The notes: generated by a model not told the origin, from the sequence alone. Positions 1 through 6,728 are shown, numbered from the stretch's first letter. The stretch is 15,267 nucleotides of DNA from CAZEFK01 sp964511405 (GCA_964511405.1 CAZEFK010000175.1:1-15267); one strand, 5' to 3'. Made by a program: numbers and translations.

Positions 1-273
1 GGCGGCGCGCTGGACATCGCGCAGCTCGCGCACTTCCTCGCGCAGCCGGTTGGCCAGGTTGCCCAGCGCCAGCAGCCGCCCGGTCAATTGGCCGATCGCG
101 GCGCGCCGCGCGATCCGCTCGTGCAGCACCAGGCCCAGCAGGAACACCAGGGCGCCGCCGCCGACGCCCAGCACCAGCGGCGAGACGGCGACCACCATCG
201 GCAGGACGGCGCCGACCGCCGCCGCCACGGCGGTATAGGCGACCAGCGCCGCGATATTGCCGAACACGCCCAT
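1..273 (-). CDS. Membrane protein, two TM helices then coiled coil (3' end cut by window)
   Basis: This partial gene gives the first 91 residues, starting MGVFGNIAALV, and runs off the left edge of the window. Two hydrophobic segments are visible (about residues 5-25 and 28-50), followed by a basic stretch (HERIARR) and a charged, Leu-rich helix that looks like a coiled coil (about 55-91). This N-terminal plan of two TM helices then a coiled coil matches the start of alphaproteobacterial TipF-type EAL proteins, which act in flagellar assembly. The EAL part, if present, lies outside the window, so the family call is a guess. The start lies 5 bases after the stop of the DUF952 gene, so the two are probably co-transcribed. 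A GTG two codons further in (267) is an alternative start. Confidence 0.65.
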   Translation of the reverse strand, partial: MGVFGNIAALVAYTAVAAAVGAVLPMVVAVSPLVLGVGGGALVFLLGLVLHERIARRAAIGQLTGRLLALGNLANRLREEVRELRDVQRAA

Positions 274-278
274 GCCGC

Positions 279-632
279 CTACGCCCCAACGTCGGGCGGG
301 AACTGGTGCAGGCCGTCGGCTCCGAGCGGCAGCGGCCGCGTCGACTGCACCGCATCGAGCGGCAGCGGGCCGTAGAGATGCGGGAACAGCTCGCCGCCGC
401 GCGCCGGTTCCCACTTCAAGGCCGGGCCCAGCCGCTCGGGGTCGACCGCCAGCAGGACCAGCCCGGTCTCGCCGGCGCGGTGGCGGCGGGCGCTTTCGCG
501 CACTTGGGCGCCGGTAGAGAAATGCATGAAGCCGTCCTGGCGGTCGGCAGCCGAGCCGTCATACCGGCCGGACGCCAGCGCCACGGCATAATCCGCTTCG
601 CGGGCAAGATGATAGATCAGGCGGTCGGTCAT
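279..632 (-). CDS. DUF952 domain protein
   Basis: A 117-residue cytoplasmic protein of the DUF952 family (PF06108), whose biochemical role is unknown. Family signatures are visible: an N-terminal IYHLA, the GFMHFST block around residue 32-38, a hydrophobic LVLLAVD strand, the LKWEPA block and the FPHLYGPLPLDAV block near the C-terminus. The length is normal for a stand-alone DUF952 protein. I chose the ATG at 632 over the in-frame GTG at 641 because an AGGG Shine-Dalgarno lies 8 bases before the ATG and directly abuts the GTG. It lies between the DUF4169 gene upstream and the membrane protein downstream, all on the minus strand with short gaps, suggesting one transcript. Confidence 0.85.
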   Translation of the reverse strand: MTDRLIYHLAREADYAVALASGRYDGSAADRQDGFMHFSTGAQVRESARRHRAGETGLVLLAVDPERLGPALKWEPARGGELFPHLYGPLPLDAVQSTRPLPLGADGLHQFPPDVGA

Positions 633-666
633 GGCGCGCACCCTACCGGAACGTACGCCGGCCGCG

Positions 667-861
667 CTAGCGATCCTCTGGTTCGCCCGCCTCCAGGCGC
701 TTGCCGTCCAGCTCGGCCGCGGCCTTGCGCCGCGTCGCCTCGGTGGCCGTCCGTTCGCCCTTGGTGCGGCCGAACTGCACGCGATTGGCCGCGGCGGCGG
801 CTTCCTTCGCCGCCTTCCTCCGGGCCTTGAGATACGGCTTCAGCCGAATGACATCGCCCAT
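667..861 (-). CDS. DUF4169 family small basic protein
   Basis: A 64-residue, highly charged protein starting MGDVIRLKPYLKARRK. It has the DUF4169 pattern: a GDVI-L start, a Lys/Ala-rich helix, the NRVQFGRTKGER block around residues 26-37, then a helix ending in LDGKRLE. No enzymatic residues are recognisable, and the function of the family is unknown to me. It is predicted to be almost entirely helical and strongly basic. A good Shine-Dalgarno (GGAGAG) lies 4 bases before the ATG. It is the first gene of a minus-strand group of three and is divergent from the aminotransferase at 945. Confidence 0.8.
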   Translation of the reverse strand: MGDVIRLKPYLKARRKAAKEAAAAANRVQFGRTKGERTATEATRRKAAAELDGKRLEAGEPEDR

Positions 862-881
862 GGTCTCTCCGATATCCGCAG

Positions 882-910
882 TTCCGTCCGGGCGGCAGCT
901 GCCCCACTAT
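882..910 (+). promoter_or_regulatory. Candidate promoter for the aminotransferase-hydratase pair
   Basis: TTCCGT (882-887) and CACTAT (905-910) are separated by 17 bases, 34 bases before the ATG at 945. The match to the sigma-70 consensus is weak. Support comes from the similar layout (17-base spacer and a CA-N3-T minus-10 box) upstream of phhB and thrS in this window. Confidence 0.25.
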
Positions 911-944
911 GGTGCGGCGCAATCATAGCCGGGATCCCCATTCC

Positions 945-1778
945 ATGAACACGGTGTGCTTCGTCGACGGCCACTGGGCCGAAGGTCCGGTGCCGCTGAT
1001 GACGTCGATGACCCAGGCTGCCTGGCTCGCCAGCAGCGTCTTCGACGGCGCCCGCGCCTTCGGCGGCGTGGCGCCCGACCTCGACCGCCATTGCGCCCGG
1101 GTGGTCGCCTCGGCGCGGACCATGGGCCTGGCGCCGCAGCTCTCGGCGGGCGAGATCGAGGAGCTGTGCTGGGATGGGATCCGGCGCTTCCCCAGCGGCA
1201 GCGAGCTGTACATCCGACCGATGTTCTGGGCCGAGGACGGGATGGTGCTGCCCGACGCCGCCTCGACGCGTTTCGCCCTGGTCGTCCACCTGCAGCCGCT
1301 GCCGCAGCCGACCGGCTTCACCACCTGCCTGTCGCGCTTCCGCCGGCCGTCGCCCGAGACCGCGCCAACCGCCGCCAAGGCCTCGTGCCTGTACCCGATC
1401 GCCGGCATGGCGAAGCGCGATGCCCAGGCGCGCGGGTTCGCCGACGCCGTGATGCTGGATCTCCTGGGCCATGTCGCCGAGTTCACCGGCTCCAACATCT
1501 TCCTGGTCAAGGACGGGGTCGTCCACACGCCGCAGCCCAACGGCACGTTCCTCAACGGCATCACCCGCCAGCGCGTGATCGGGCTGTTGCGCGACCAGGG
1601 CGTCGCCGTGGTCGAGCGCAGCATCCGGCCGGACGAGCTGGAGACCGCCGACGAGATCTTCTCGACCGGCAATTTCGCCAAGGTGATGCCGGTGACCGGC
1701 TATGCCGGCCGCAGCCTGCAGCCCGGCCCAGTCGCCGACCGCGCCCGCGCCGCCTACATGGAGTTCGCGTTCCGGTAG
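945..1778 (+). CDS. Class IV (branched-chain type) PLP aminotransferase
   Basis: A 277-residue fold-type IV PLP enzyme related to IlvE and D-amino-acid transaminases, which transfer amino groups between amino acids and 2-oxo acids. The FDGARAF block (33-39), the RPMFW block (91-95), the candidate PLP lysine K145 in AAKASCLYP, the AKRDAQARGF helix, the glutamate E179 in EFTGSN, and the FLNGITRQRV and ETADEIFSTGN blocks all fit the family in order. It is about 30 residues shorter than E. coli IlvE. I chose the ATG at 945 because family homology begins there; an in-frame ATG at 909 would add 12 non-family residues. It is followed after 26 bases by a 2-keto-4-pentenoate hydratase-like gene, which suggests a specialised oxo-acid substrate rather than bulk isoleucine, leucine and valine synthesis. 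The exact substrate cannot be read from sequence. Confidence 0.88.
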   Translation: MNTVCFVDGHWAEGPVPLMTSMTQAAWLASSVFDGARAFGGVAPDLDRHCARVVASARTMGLAPQLSAGEIEELCWDGIRRFPSGSELYIRPMFWAEDGMVLPDAASTRFALVVHLQPLPQPTGFTTCLSRFRRPSPETAPTAAKASCLYPIAGMAKRDAQARGFADAVMLDLLGHVAEFTGSNIFLVKDGVVHTPQPNGTFLNGITRQRVIGLLRDQGVAVVERSIRPDELETADEIFSTGNFAKVMPVTGYAGRSLQPGPVADRARAAYMEFAFR

Positions 1779-1804
1779 ACGGGAGGAAGGGAATCGCCGC
1801 CGCC

Positions 1805-2584
1805 ATGACCCTGTCCGTCGACACCGCCGCCGAGCGGCTGGCCCAGGGTCACGCCGCCGGCCACCGCTTCGCGCCGATCCCCGGCCTGACCGACCTGGCG
1901 ACCGCCTACGGCATCCAGGATGCCTTGGTCGCCCGGCTGTGCCGGACAGCGGGAACGCGGCCGGCCGGCTACAAGGTCGGGCTCACCTCGGCGCGGATGC
2001 AGCAGATGTGCGGCATTGACCAGCCGATCGCCGGCGTCGTCCTGGCCAGCCGCATTCATGCGAGCGGCGCCGCGCTGTCCTTGGGCGCGTTCGGCCGCCT
2101 CGGCATCGAGTTCGAGATCGGCATGCGGCTCGGCCGCGACCTCGGGCCGGACGGCGCGCCGTTCGGCATGGACGCGGTCGCGGCCGCCGTCGAGGCGGTA
2201 TGCCCGGCGCTGGAGCTGGTCGACGACCGCAACGCCGACTATGCGGCCTTGGAGGTGACATCGCTGGTCGCCGACAATTCGTGGAACGGCGGCATCGTCC
2301 TGGGCGAGTTCCGCGGCATCTGGCCCGACCTGGCAACCATCGTCGGGACCGCCGAGCGCGACGGCGCCGCGATCGACCAGGGCCATGGGCGCGACGTGCT
2401 GGGCCACCCCTTCGCGCCGCTGGTCTGGTTGGCGAACCACTTGGCCGCCCGGGGCGGCGGCCTCAAGGCCGGCGACGTCGTGCTGACCGGCAGCCTGTGC
2501 CCGACCCGCTTCCCGGCCGCCGGCGAGCAGTACCGCTTCAGCCTGGCGGGGCTGGGCGCCGTCGAGGTCAGGGTCGCGGCCTGA
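1805..2584 (+). CDS. 2-keto-4-pentenoate hydratase-like enzyme (MhpD/FAH superfamily)
   Basis: A 259-residue cytoplasmic enzyme of the MhpD-type hydratase/decarboxylase family. Members hydrate or decarboxylate 2-oxo-enoic acids in aromatic meta-cleavage pathways using a divalent metal. The family glutamates are present: E102 and E104 in GIEFEIGMRLG, and E137 in ALELVDDR, matching the metal ligands of MhpD. The active-site lysine block GYKVGLTS is at 55-62, and the C-terminal GDVVLTGSL motif is also seen. The frame stays open far upstream, but homology starts at the ATG at 1805. A purine-rich Shine-Dalgarno (GGGAGGAAGG, 1781-1790) lies 14 bases before it, which is longer than usual. No other meta-pathway gene (dioxygenase, aldolase) is nearby, so a stand-alone role paired with the aminotransferase is inferred. 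It converges on the glycosyltransferase gene with only 3 bases between stops and no visible terminator. Confidence 0.85.
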   Translation: MTLSVDTAAERLAQGHAAGHRFAPIPGLTDLATAYGIQDALVARLCRTAGTRPAGYKVGLTSARMQQMCGIDQPIAGVVLASRIHASGAALSLGAFGRLGIEFEIGMRLGRDLGPDGAPFGMDAVAAAVEAVCPALELVDDRNADYAALEVTSLVADNSWNGGIVLGEFRGIWPDLATIVGTAERDGAAIDQGHGRDVLGHPFAPLVWLANHLAARGGGLKAGDVVLTGSLCPTRFPAAGEQYRFSLAGLGAVEVRVAA

Positions 2585-2587
2585 TCG

Positions 2588-3739
2588 TCAGCGCCAGCGC
2601 GGATACAGCCCCGACGCCAGGGTCACCGCGTCGGCGACGGTGCGGATCTTCGCCCGCTCGCAATCGACCACCAGCAGGGTGCCGACACCCTCGACCCGCA
2701 TGATCCCCGGCATCAGCGCCATGCGGGCGTGGCGGCCGGGCAGCCGGCTTTCGTCGACCGTGACGCCATGCATCGCCGCCAGCCGCCTGACATCGGCGAG
2801 CTTGGCATCGTAGCCGTCGGGATCTTCCGGCAAGCCGCGGATCATGGTGCGGATCAGGCCGTGGAAATCGAAGGGCGGGCCGCGGTCGCCGGGGAACAGC
2901 TTGGCCTTGGCCGCCAGCATGGCGTTGGCGACCACCATCTCTTCGTTGTCGGCGGGGAACAGGCCGGTCTCCCACCCGCCGATGCGCCCGGCATTGTCGC
3001 GCTCGAACTCGGCGCGCTTGGCCGCGCCCTGGACATGGCTGCTGAAGGCCGCGCCGGTGCTGGCGCCCGAGGTGCCGCGCACGGTCAAGGGCCGCTGGCT
3101 GCGGAAATGGGCAGGCGTCGCCAGTAGGTTGATGATCCCGGAATAGAGGTCGGGCAGGGCGGTCGCGAAATAGCTGCCGAACAGCGCCCGCATCCGCCGG
3201 ATCACCGAGATGTGCGTGCAGCCGTGATAGATCGACGGCACCGTGATGAAGCGGACCGAGTAATCGTAGACCTTGGCCAGCATGTCGGCCGACCCGATGG
3301 TGGCCCCCAGCTTGCGGTCGTCGAGCTCGGCCAGCACCAGGCGGTCGCGGATCTTGGGCGCGGCATCGGGCCAGCCATAGTCGGGCGGCGCCCACGAGAT
3401 CACCGTGGCCTCGGGCGATGCCGCGGTCACCGCGCGCAGGTAGGCGCAGGCGTCGGGCAGGATGCCGTCGTCGTCGCCGATATAGAGCACGTAAGAGCCC
3501 GAGACCTGGTCCAGCGCCCGTTCCCAGTTCTCGGTCATGGGCAGGACGTCGGGTGTCTCGGCATAGACCACCCGAGGATCGGCGGCCCGCTCGACGATCG
3601 CCCGGGTCTCGGCATCGGCGCCGTTGTTCTGGACCACGATCTCGACGCCGGGGTCGTCCTGCGCCAGCGCGGTGGCGAAGGCGTGAAGGAAGGTCTTCGG
3701 CCGCCGTCGGGTGGGAATGACGACCGAGAAGTCCGCCAT
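2588..3739 (-). CDS. Family 2 glycosyltransferase
   Basis: A 383-residue GT-A fold glycosyltransferase starting MADFSVVIPTRRRPKTF, the typical GT2 first strand. It also has EIVVQNNGA (34-41) and the DXD-like nucleotide-sugar/metal motif IGDDDG (87-92), preceded by the NWERALDQ helix. The C-terminal 250 residues are less typical and give no acceptor clue. There is no TM segment or signal peptide, so it probably works at the inner face of the membrane on surface glycan. The start is fixed by context: its ATG overlaps the stop of the upstream HAD gene by one base (TGATG), a classic translational coupling. A 12-residue upstream extension is open but lies inside the HAD gene and lacks family similarity. 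It is the last gene of an argB-HAD-GT2 run. Confidence 0.87.
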   Translation of the reverse strand: MADFSVVIPTRRRPKTFLHAFATALAQDDPGVEIVVQNNGADAETRAIVERAADPRVVYAETPDVLPMTENWERALDQVSGSYVLYIGDDDGILPDACAYLRAVTAASPEATVISWAPPDYGWPDAAPKIRDRLVLAELDDRKLGATIGSADMLAKVYDYSVRFITVPSIYHGCTHISVIRRMRALFGSYFATALPDLYSGIINLLATPAHFRSQRPLTVRGTSGASTGAAFSSHVQGAAKRAEFERDNAGRIGGWETGLFPADNEEMVVANAMLAAKAKLFPGDRGPPFDFHGLIRTMIRGLPEDPDGYDAKLADVRRLAAMHGVTVDESRLPGRHARMALMPGIMRVEGVGTLLVVDCERAKIRTVADAVTLASGLYPRWR

Positions 3740-4413
3740 CACACGCCCAGCCGCGCCGCGACGCCGTCCAGCCAATCGGTCAGGTCCGGGGCCTGATGGT
3801 GGATATGGTCACCGTGGTCGCCCGGAACGGTCACGGTGCCGTGCACCAGCACCGTGACCATGCCCAGGGCCGCGGCCGGGCCGAGATTGGCCGGCATGTC
3901 CTCGACCATGATCGCGGCCTCGGGCCGAACGCCGTGGCAGGCCAGGAACGCGGCATAGGCCGCGGGCGCCGGCTTCGGCAGGTAGCCGGCGGCGACGATG
4001 TCGAACACGGCCTCGAACCGCTCCCACACCCCGAGCTGCCGGCACACCCGCTCGGCATGCCAGGCCGAGCCGTTGGTGTAGATCAGCTTGCGGCCGGGCA
4101 GCCGCCCCAGGACCCCGGCCAGCGCCAGGTTCGCGGTCATGCTGCTGAGGTCGATGCGATGGACGTGGTCGAGGAAGGCGGCGGCCTCGACCTGGTGCTC
4201 GACCATCAGGCCGCGGAGGGTGGCGCCGTAGGTCCGGTGATAGTGCTTCTGCAGGGCCCGCGCCGCCTCGGCATCGAGCGCCAGGGCGGTGGAGACGAAC
4301 TCGACGATGCGCTGCTCGATCTGCGGGAACAGGCTGCTGGCCGCCGGATAGAGCGTGTTGTCCAGGTCGAAGACCCAGGTCCAGCCGTCCGGCGGCGCGC
4401 TCGGCAGCCGCAC
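3739..4413 (-). CDS. HAD-superfamily phosphatase, pyrimidine 5'-nucleotidase type
   Basis: A 224-residue HAD hydrolase. Motif I is FDLDNTLYP with nucleophile D16 and acid D18; motif II is YTNG (T112, N113); motif III lysine is K146 in YLPKPAP; motif IV acids are E170 and D171 in MVEDMPAN. DLDNTLY with a helical cap is characteristic of the pyrimidine 5'-nucleotidase (SDT1/YjjG-like) branch, which dephosphorylates nucleoside monophosphates or related metabolites. The start is GTG at 4413, the only usable start before motif I. It is in the same frame as argB, separated by the argB TGA and one CCG codon. The argB-HAD order is, to my recollection, recurrent in alphaproteobacteria. The stop overlaps the ATG of the GT2 gene. 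Confidence 0.88.
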   Translation of the reverse strand: MRLPSAPPDGWTWVFDLDNTLYPAASSLFPQIEQRIVEFVSTALALDAEAARALQKHYHRTYGATLRGLMVEHQVEAAAFLDHVHRIDLSSMTANLALAGVLGRLPGRKLIYTNGSAWHAERVCRQLGVWERFEAVFDIVAAGYLPKPAPAAYAAFLACHGVRPEAAIMVEDMPANLGPAAALGMVTVLVHGTVTVPGDHGDHIHHQAPDLTDWLDGVAARLGV

Positions 4414-4416
4414 CGG

Positions 4417-5325
4417 TCAGACCTGCCGCGCCACCAGGGTCCCGGCGCCGACCGGCGTGAACAGCTCCAGCAGCAGGGCATGGCGCACCCGGCCGTCGAG
4501 GATCACCGCCGCCTCGACCCCCTTCTCGACCGCGTCGACGCACGTCTCGATCTTCGGGATCATGCCGCCGCTGATGGTGCCGTCGGCGATCAGCCGCTTG
4601 CACGTGGCGAGGTCGAGATCGCTGATCAGCTGCTTGTTCTTGTCCAGCACCCCGGCGACGTCGGTCAGCATCAGCAGGCGCGAGGCGCCGACCGCAGCCG
4701 CGATCGCGCCCGCGGCGGTGTCGGCATTGATGTTGTAGGTCTCGCCCTCGGGGCCGACCGCGGTCGGCGCGATCACCGGGATGAAATCGTCCTGGGCCAA
4801 GGTCTGGAGCACGCCGCCATCGACCGTCTCCGGCTCGCCGACGAAGCCCAGGTCCAGCACCCGCTCGATATGGCTGTCCGGATCGATCTTGGTGCGCGAC
4901 AGCTTGCGCGCCCGGATGAGGTTGCAGTCCTTGCCGGAGATCCCGATCGCCTTGCCGCCGGCGGTGTTGATCGCCGAGACGATCGCCTTGTTGATGCTGC
5001 CGGCCAGGACCATCTCGACGATCTCGACGGTCGCCTGATCGGTGACCCGGAGGCCGTCGACGAAGGCGCTCTGGATCTTCAGGCGGTCCAGCATGCGGCC
5101 GATCTGCGGGCCGCCGCCATGCACGACGATCGGGTTCAGGCCGACCTGCTTCAGCAGCACGATGTCGCGCGCGAAATCCAGCGCCAGCGCCTCGTCGCCC
5201 ATGGCGTGGCCGCCATACTTGACCACGATGGTCTTGTCCGCGAAGCGCCGCATGTAGGGCAGCGCCTCCATCAGGACGTCGGCCTTGGCCTGCCAGATGT
5301 CTTGATCGACGGCGGATGCGGACAT
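4417..5325 (-). CDS. argB: Acetylglutamate kinase, arginine-sensitive type
   Basis: A 302-residue kinase that phosphorylates N-acetylglutamate in the second step of arginine synthesis. The amino acid kinase blocks are intact: VVKYGGHAM (34-42), VVHGGGPQI (67-75), GLRVTD (91-96), ISGKDCNL (129-136) and NINADTAAG. It carries an N-terminal helix (about 1-28) that E. coli ArgB lacks but hexameric, arginine-inhibited enzymes have. The C-terminal block LELFTPVGAGTLV (286-298) resembles the allosteric arginine site, so feedback inhibition by arginine is likely (inference). A GAGAGG Shine-Dalgarno lies just before the ATG. It begins a run with the HAD and GT2 genes and is followed by the HAD gene after only 3 bases. 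Confidence 0.97.
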   Translation of the reverse strand: MSASAVDQDIWQAKADVLMEALPYMRRFADKTIVVKYGGHAMGDEALALDFARDIVLLKQVGLNPIVVHGGGPQIGRMLDRLKIQSAFVDGLRVTDQATVEIVEMVLAGSINKAIVSAINTAGGKAIGISGKDCNLIRARKLSRTKIDPDSHIERVLDLGFVGEPETVDGGVLQTLAQDDFIPVIAPTAVGPEGETYNINADTAAGAIAAAVGASRLLMLTDVAGVLDKNKQLISDLDLATCKRLIADGTISGGMIPKIETCVDAVEKGVEAAVILDGRVRHALLLELFTPVGAGTLVARQV

Positions 5326-5344
5326 GAAGCGCCTCTCGGGGATC

Positions 5345-5381
5345 GCGGGCCGGACCGTCCGTTTAGCCGATCCGGCCCCGC
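5345..5381 (-). other. Imperfect hairpin between the zincin gene and argB
   Basis: Arms GCGGGCCGGA (5345-5354) and TCCGGCCCCGC (5371-5381) pair over 10 bp with one bulged C, around a 16-base loop. It lies just after the zincin stop and just before the argB Shine-Dalgarno on the minus strand. There is no T-run, so it could be a weak terminator, an argB leader structure, or chance in GC-rich DNA. Confidence 0.35.
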
Positions 5382-5394
5382 GGCGCGAGACTCT

Positions 5395-5790
5395 TCAAGC
5401 CTGCTGTTCCAGCGCGTCCATGTCGGCGTCCGAGAAGCCGAAATGGTGGCCGATCTCGTGGATCAGCACATGGCGCACCAGATGCGCCAGGTCCTCGCCG
5501 GTCTCGCACCAGTAGTCGAGCAGCGGCCGGCGATAGAGGAAGATCATGCTGACATGCGGCAGCGGATCGCTGACGCTGCGCTGGGTCAGCGCGACGCCGC
5601 GATAGAGGCCCAGGAGATCGAACGGCGACTCGAGATCCATCTCGCGCTCGGTCTCCTCGTCCGGGAAGTCCTCGACCCGGATCGCGACGTCCCGGACATG
5701 GCGCCGCAGCACCGTCGGGATGGTCTGTAGCGCCGCGGCGGCCAGCGCCTCGATGTCCGCCGCCGTGGGCGGCGTCGTGAACCCGCTCAT
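5395..5790 (-). CDS. Minimal zinc metallopeptidase (Zincin_1, PF06262 type)
   Basis: A 131-residue single-domain protein with the zincin motif HEIGHHFGFSDADM: H111, E112 and H115 form HExxH, and D121 is a candidate third zinc ligand. The upstream parts, FPDEETEREM (42-51), the SPFDLLGLYRG block (55-65) and the VSMIFLYRRPLL strand-helix (80-91), fit the PF06262 family of mini-zincins. Its substrate is unknown. There is no signal peptide, so it is cytoplasmic. It lies on the same strand as argB, 69 bases upstream, and is divergent from phhB. The ATG at 5790 is followed by a short Ala-rich helix; I see only a weak Shine-Dalgarno. Confidence 0.87.
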   Translation of the reverse strand: MSGFTTPPTAADIEALAAAALQTIPTVLRRHVRDVAIRVEDFPDEETEREMDLESPFDLLGLYRGVALTQRSVSDPLPHVSMIFLYRRPLLDYWCETGEDLAHLVRHVLIHEIGHHFGFSDADMDALEQQA

Positions 5791-5822
5791 GATGCGATCC
5801 AGCCTAAGCCGTCAGGCCCGGC

Positions 5823-5851
5823 TTGTCGCCGCGACCGCTCCGCGCCACGCT
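5823..5851 (+). promoter_or_regulatory. Candidate promoter of phhB
   Basis: TTGTCG (5823-5828) and CACGCT (5846-5851) have a 17-base spacer and end 28 bases before the phhB ATG. The minus-10 match is weak. The same CA-N3-T minus-10 form occurs upstream of thrS and the aminotransferase. Confidence 0.3.
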
Positions 5852-5879
5852 GGGGCGCAACCTTGGAGGGGAGACCACC

Positions 5880-6170
5880 ATGGCCACCGTGCTCGATGCC
5901 GCCCGCCGCCAGGCGGCGCTCGCGGAACTCGCCGGATGGCGTCCGGCCGAGGGCCGGGACGCCATAACCCGAACCTTCCGCTTCAAGGATTTCGCCGAAG
6001 CCTGGGGCTTCATGAGCCGCTGCGCGCTCCATGCCGAAAAGCTCGACCACCATCCCGAATGGCTGAACGTCTACAATCGCGTCGAGGTGACGCTCAGCAC
6101 CCACGACGCCGGCGGCTTGACCGAGCGCGACATCGCGCTGGCCAAGCTCATGGACGCCGCTGCAGCGTGA
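5880..6170 (+). CDS. phhB: Pterin-4a-carbinolamine dehydratase
   Basis: A 96-residue protein of the PCD/DCoH family, which dehydrates 4a-hydroxytetrahydrobiopterin after aromatic amino acid hydroxylation. The signature is complete: the FRFKDFAEAWGFM strand-helix (33-45), the active-site block HAEKLDHHPEW (H51, H57, H58, P59, W61), NVYNRVEV and the THDAGGLTERD block (H75, D76). The ATG at 5880 is chosen over an upstream in-frame ATG (5823) because a strong Shine-Dalgarno, GGAGGGGAG (5865-5873), lies 6 bases before it and homology starts there. No phenylalanine hydroxylase gene is in the window, so the partner is elsewhere or the role is pterin recycling or molybdopterin-related. It converges on infC with 15 bases between stops, which contain one arm and part of the loop of a hairpin. 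Confidence 0.95.
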   Translation: MATVLDAARRQAALAELAGWRPAEGRDAITRTFRFKDFAEAWGFMSRCALHAEKLDHHPEWLNVYNRVEVTLSTHDAGGLTERDIALAKLMDAAAA

Positions 6171-6177
6171 GCGGGAC

Positions 6178-6197
6178 GCACCCCGTTAGCGGGGTGC
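6178..6197. terminator. Perfect hairpin at the convergent phhB/infC ends
   Basis: GCACCCCG (6178-6185) and CGGGGTGC (6190-6197) pair over 8 bp around a TTAG loop. The loop contains the infC stop codon (TAA on the minus strand, 6188-6186), and one arm encodes the last infC codons. There is no T-run on either strand, so it is a candidate bidirectional, probably Rho-assisted, 3' end for both genes. Confidence 0.55.
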
Positions 6198-6722
6198 GAT
6201 CACCATCGTCATCTGGCGCCCTTCCATCTTGGGCATCTGCTCCACCTTGGCGATCGACTCCAGGTCGTCGCGAACGCGGACCAGCACTTTCATGCCCAGA
6301 TCCTGGTGCGCCAGCTCGCGGCCCCGGAAGCGCAGGGTGACCTTCACCTTGTCGCCCTCCTCCAGGAAGCGCGTCATGGCCTTCATCTTGACGTTGTAGT
6401 CGTTGTCGTCGATGGTCGGCCGAAGCTTAATTTCCTTAATTTCGATGATTTTTTGCTTCTTCCGTGCCTCGTTCTTCTTCTTTTGTTCTTCGTATTTGTA
6501 TTTTCCGAAGTCCAAAATCTTACAGACCGGCGGCACCGCGGTGGCCGCGACCTCGACCAGGTCTAGACCGGCTTCGGCGGCCATCTCCAGCCCCTCGCGG
6601 AGGCTGACCACGCCGACCATATTGCCGCGCTCGTCGACGAGGCGGATGGACTGCGCGGCGATTTCGGTGTTGACGCGCGGGCCATCGCGGCTCGGGGTCA
6701 GGTCAAAGGGTGGTCTGGCTAT
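6186..6722 (-). CDS. infC: Translation initiation factor IF-3, with inferred ATA start
   Basis: IF-3 binds the 30S subunit, keeps 50S off and proofreads start codons. With the ATA at 6722 as start the product is 178 residues, the normal length, beginning (M)ARPPFDLTP followed by DGPRVNTEI and the IRLVDERGN block. Then come LDLVEVAATAVPPVCKILDFGKYKYE (N-domain end), a Lys-rich linker (about 75-100) and the C-domain with KVKVTLRFRGRELAH. Starting at the first ATG (6620) would delete 34 residues of conserved N-domain. Between an upstream in-frame TAA and that ATG, no ATG, GTG or TTG exists in frame, while AGGGGAG (6735-6729) lies 6 bases before the ATA. E. coli infC likewise uses a rare start (AUU) for autoregulation by IF-3. 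It follows thrS by 44 bases. The linker codons are strikingly AT-rich. Confidence 0.95.
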   Translation of the reverse strand: MARPPFDLTPSRDGPRVNTEIAAQSIRLVDERGNMVGVVSLREGLEMAAEAGLDLVEVAATAVPPVCKILDFGKYKYEEQKKKNEARKKQKIIEIKEIKLRPTIDDNDYNVKMKAMTRFLEEGDKVKVTLRFRGRELAHQDLGMKVLVRVRDDLESIAKVEQMPKMEGRQMTMVIAPR

Positions 6723-6728
6723 GTCGCT

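Noticed and set aside
956..1804. A long upstream extension of the hydratase frame
   Set aside because: It overlaps the aminotransferase in another frame and has only Arg/Pro-rich random sequence; MhpD-like similarity starts after 1805.
2582..2590. Terminator between the convergent hydratase and GT2 genes
   Set aside because: Only 3 bases separate the stops and no stem with a T-run could be found; transcripts probably end by Rho or run into each other.
3796..5730. A 644-codon plus-strand open frame over the HAD, argB and zincin genes
   Set aside because: It spans three genes with complete catalytic motifs on the other strand and has His/Asp/Arg-rich composition without a recognisable fold.
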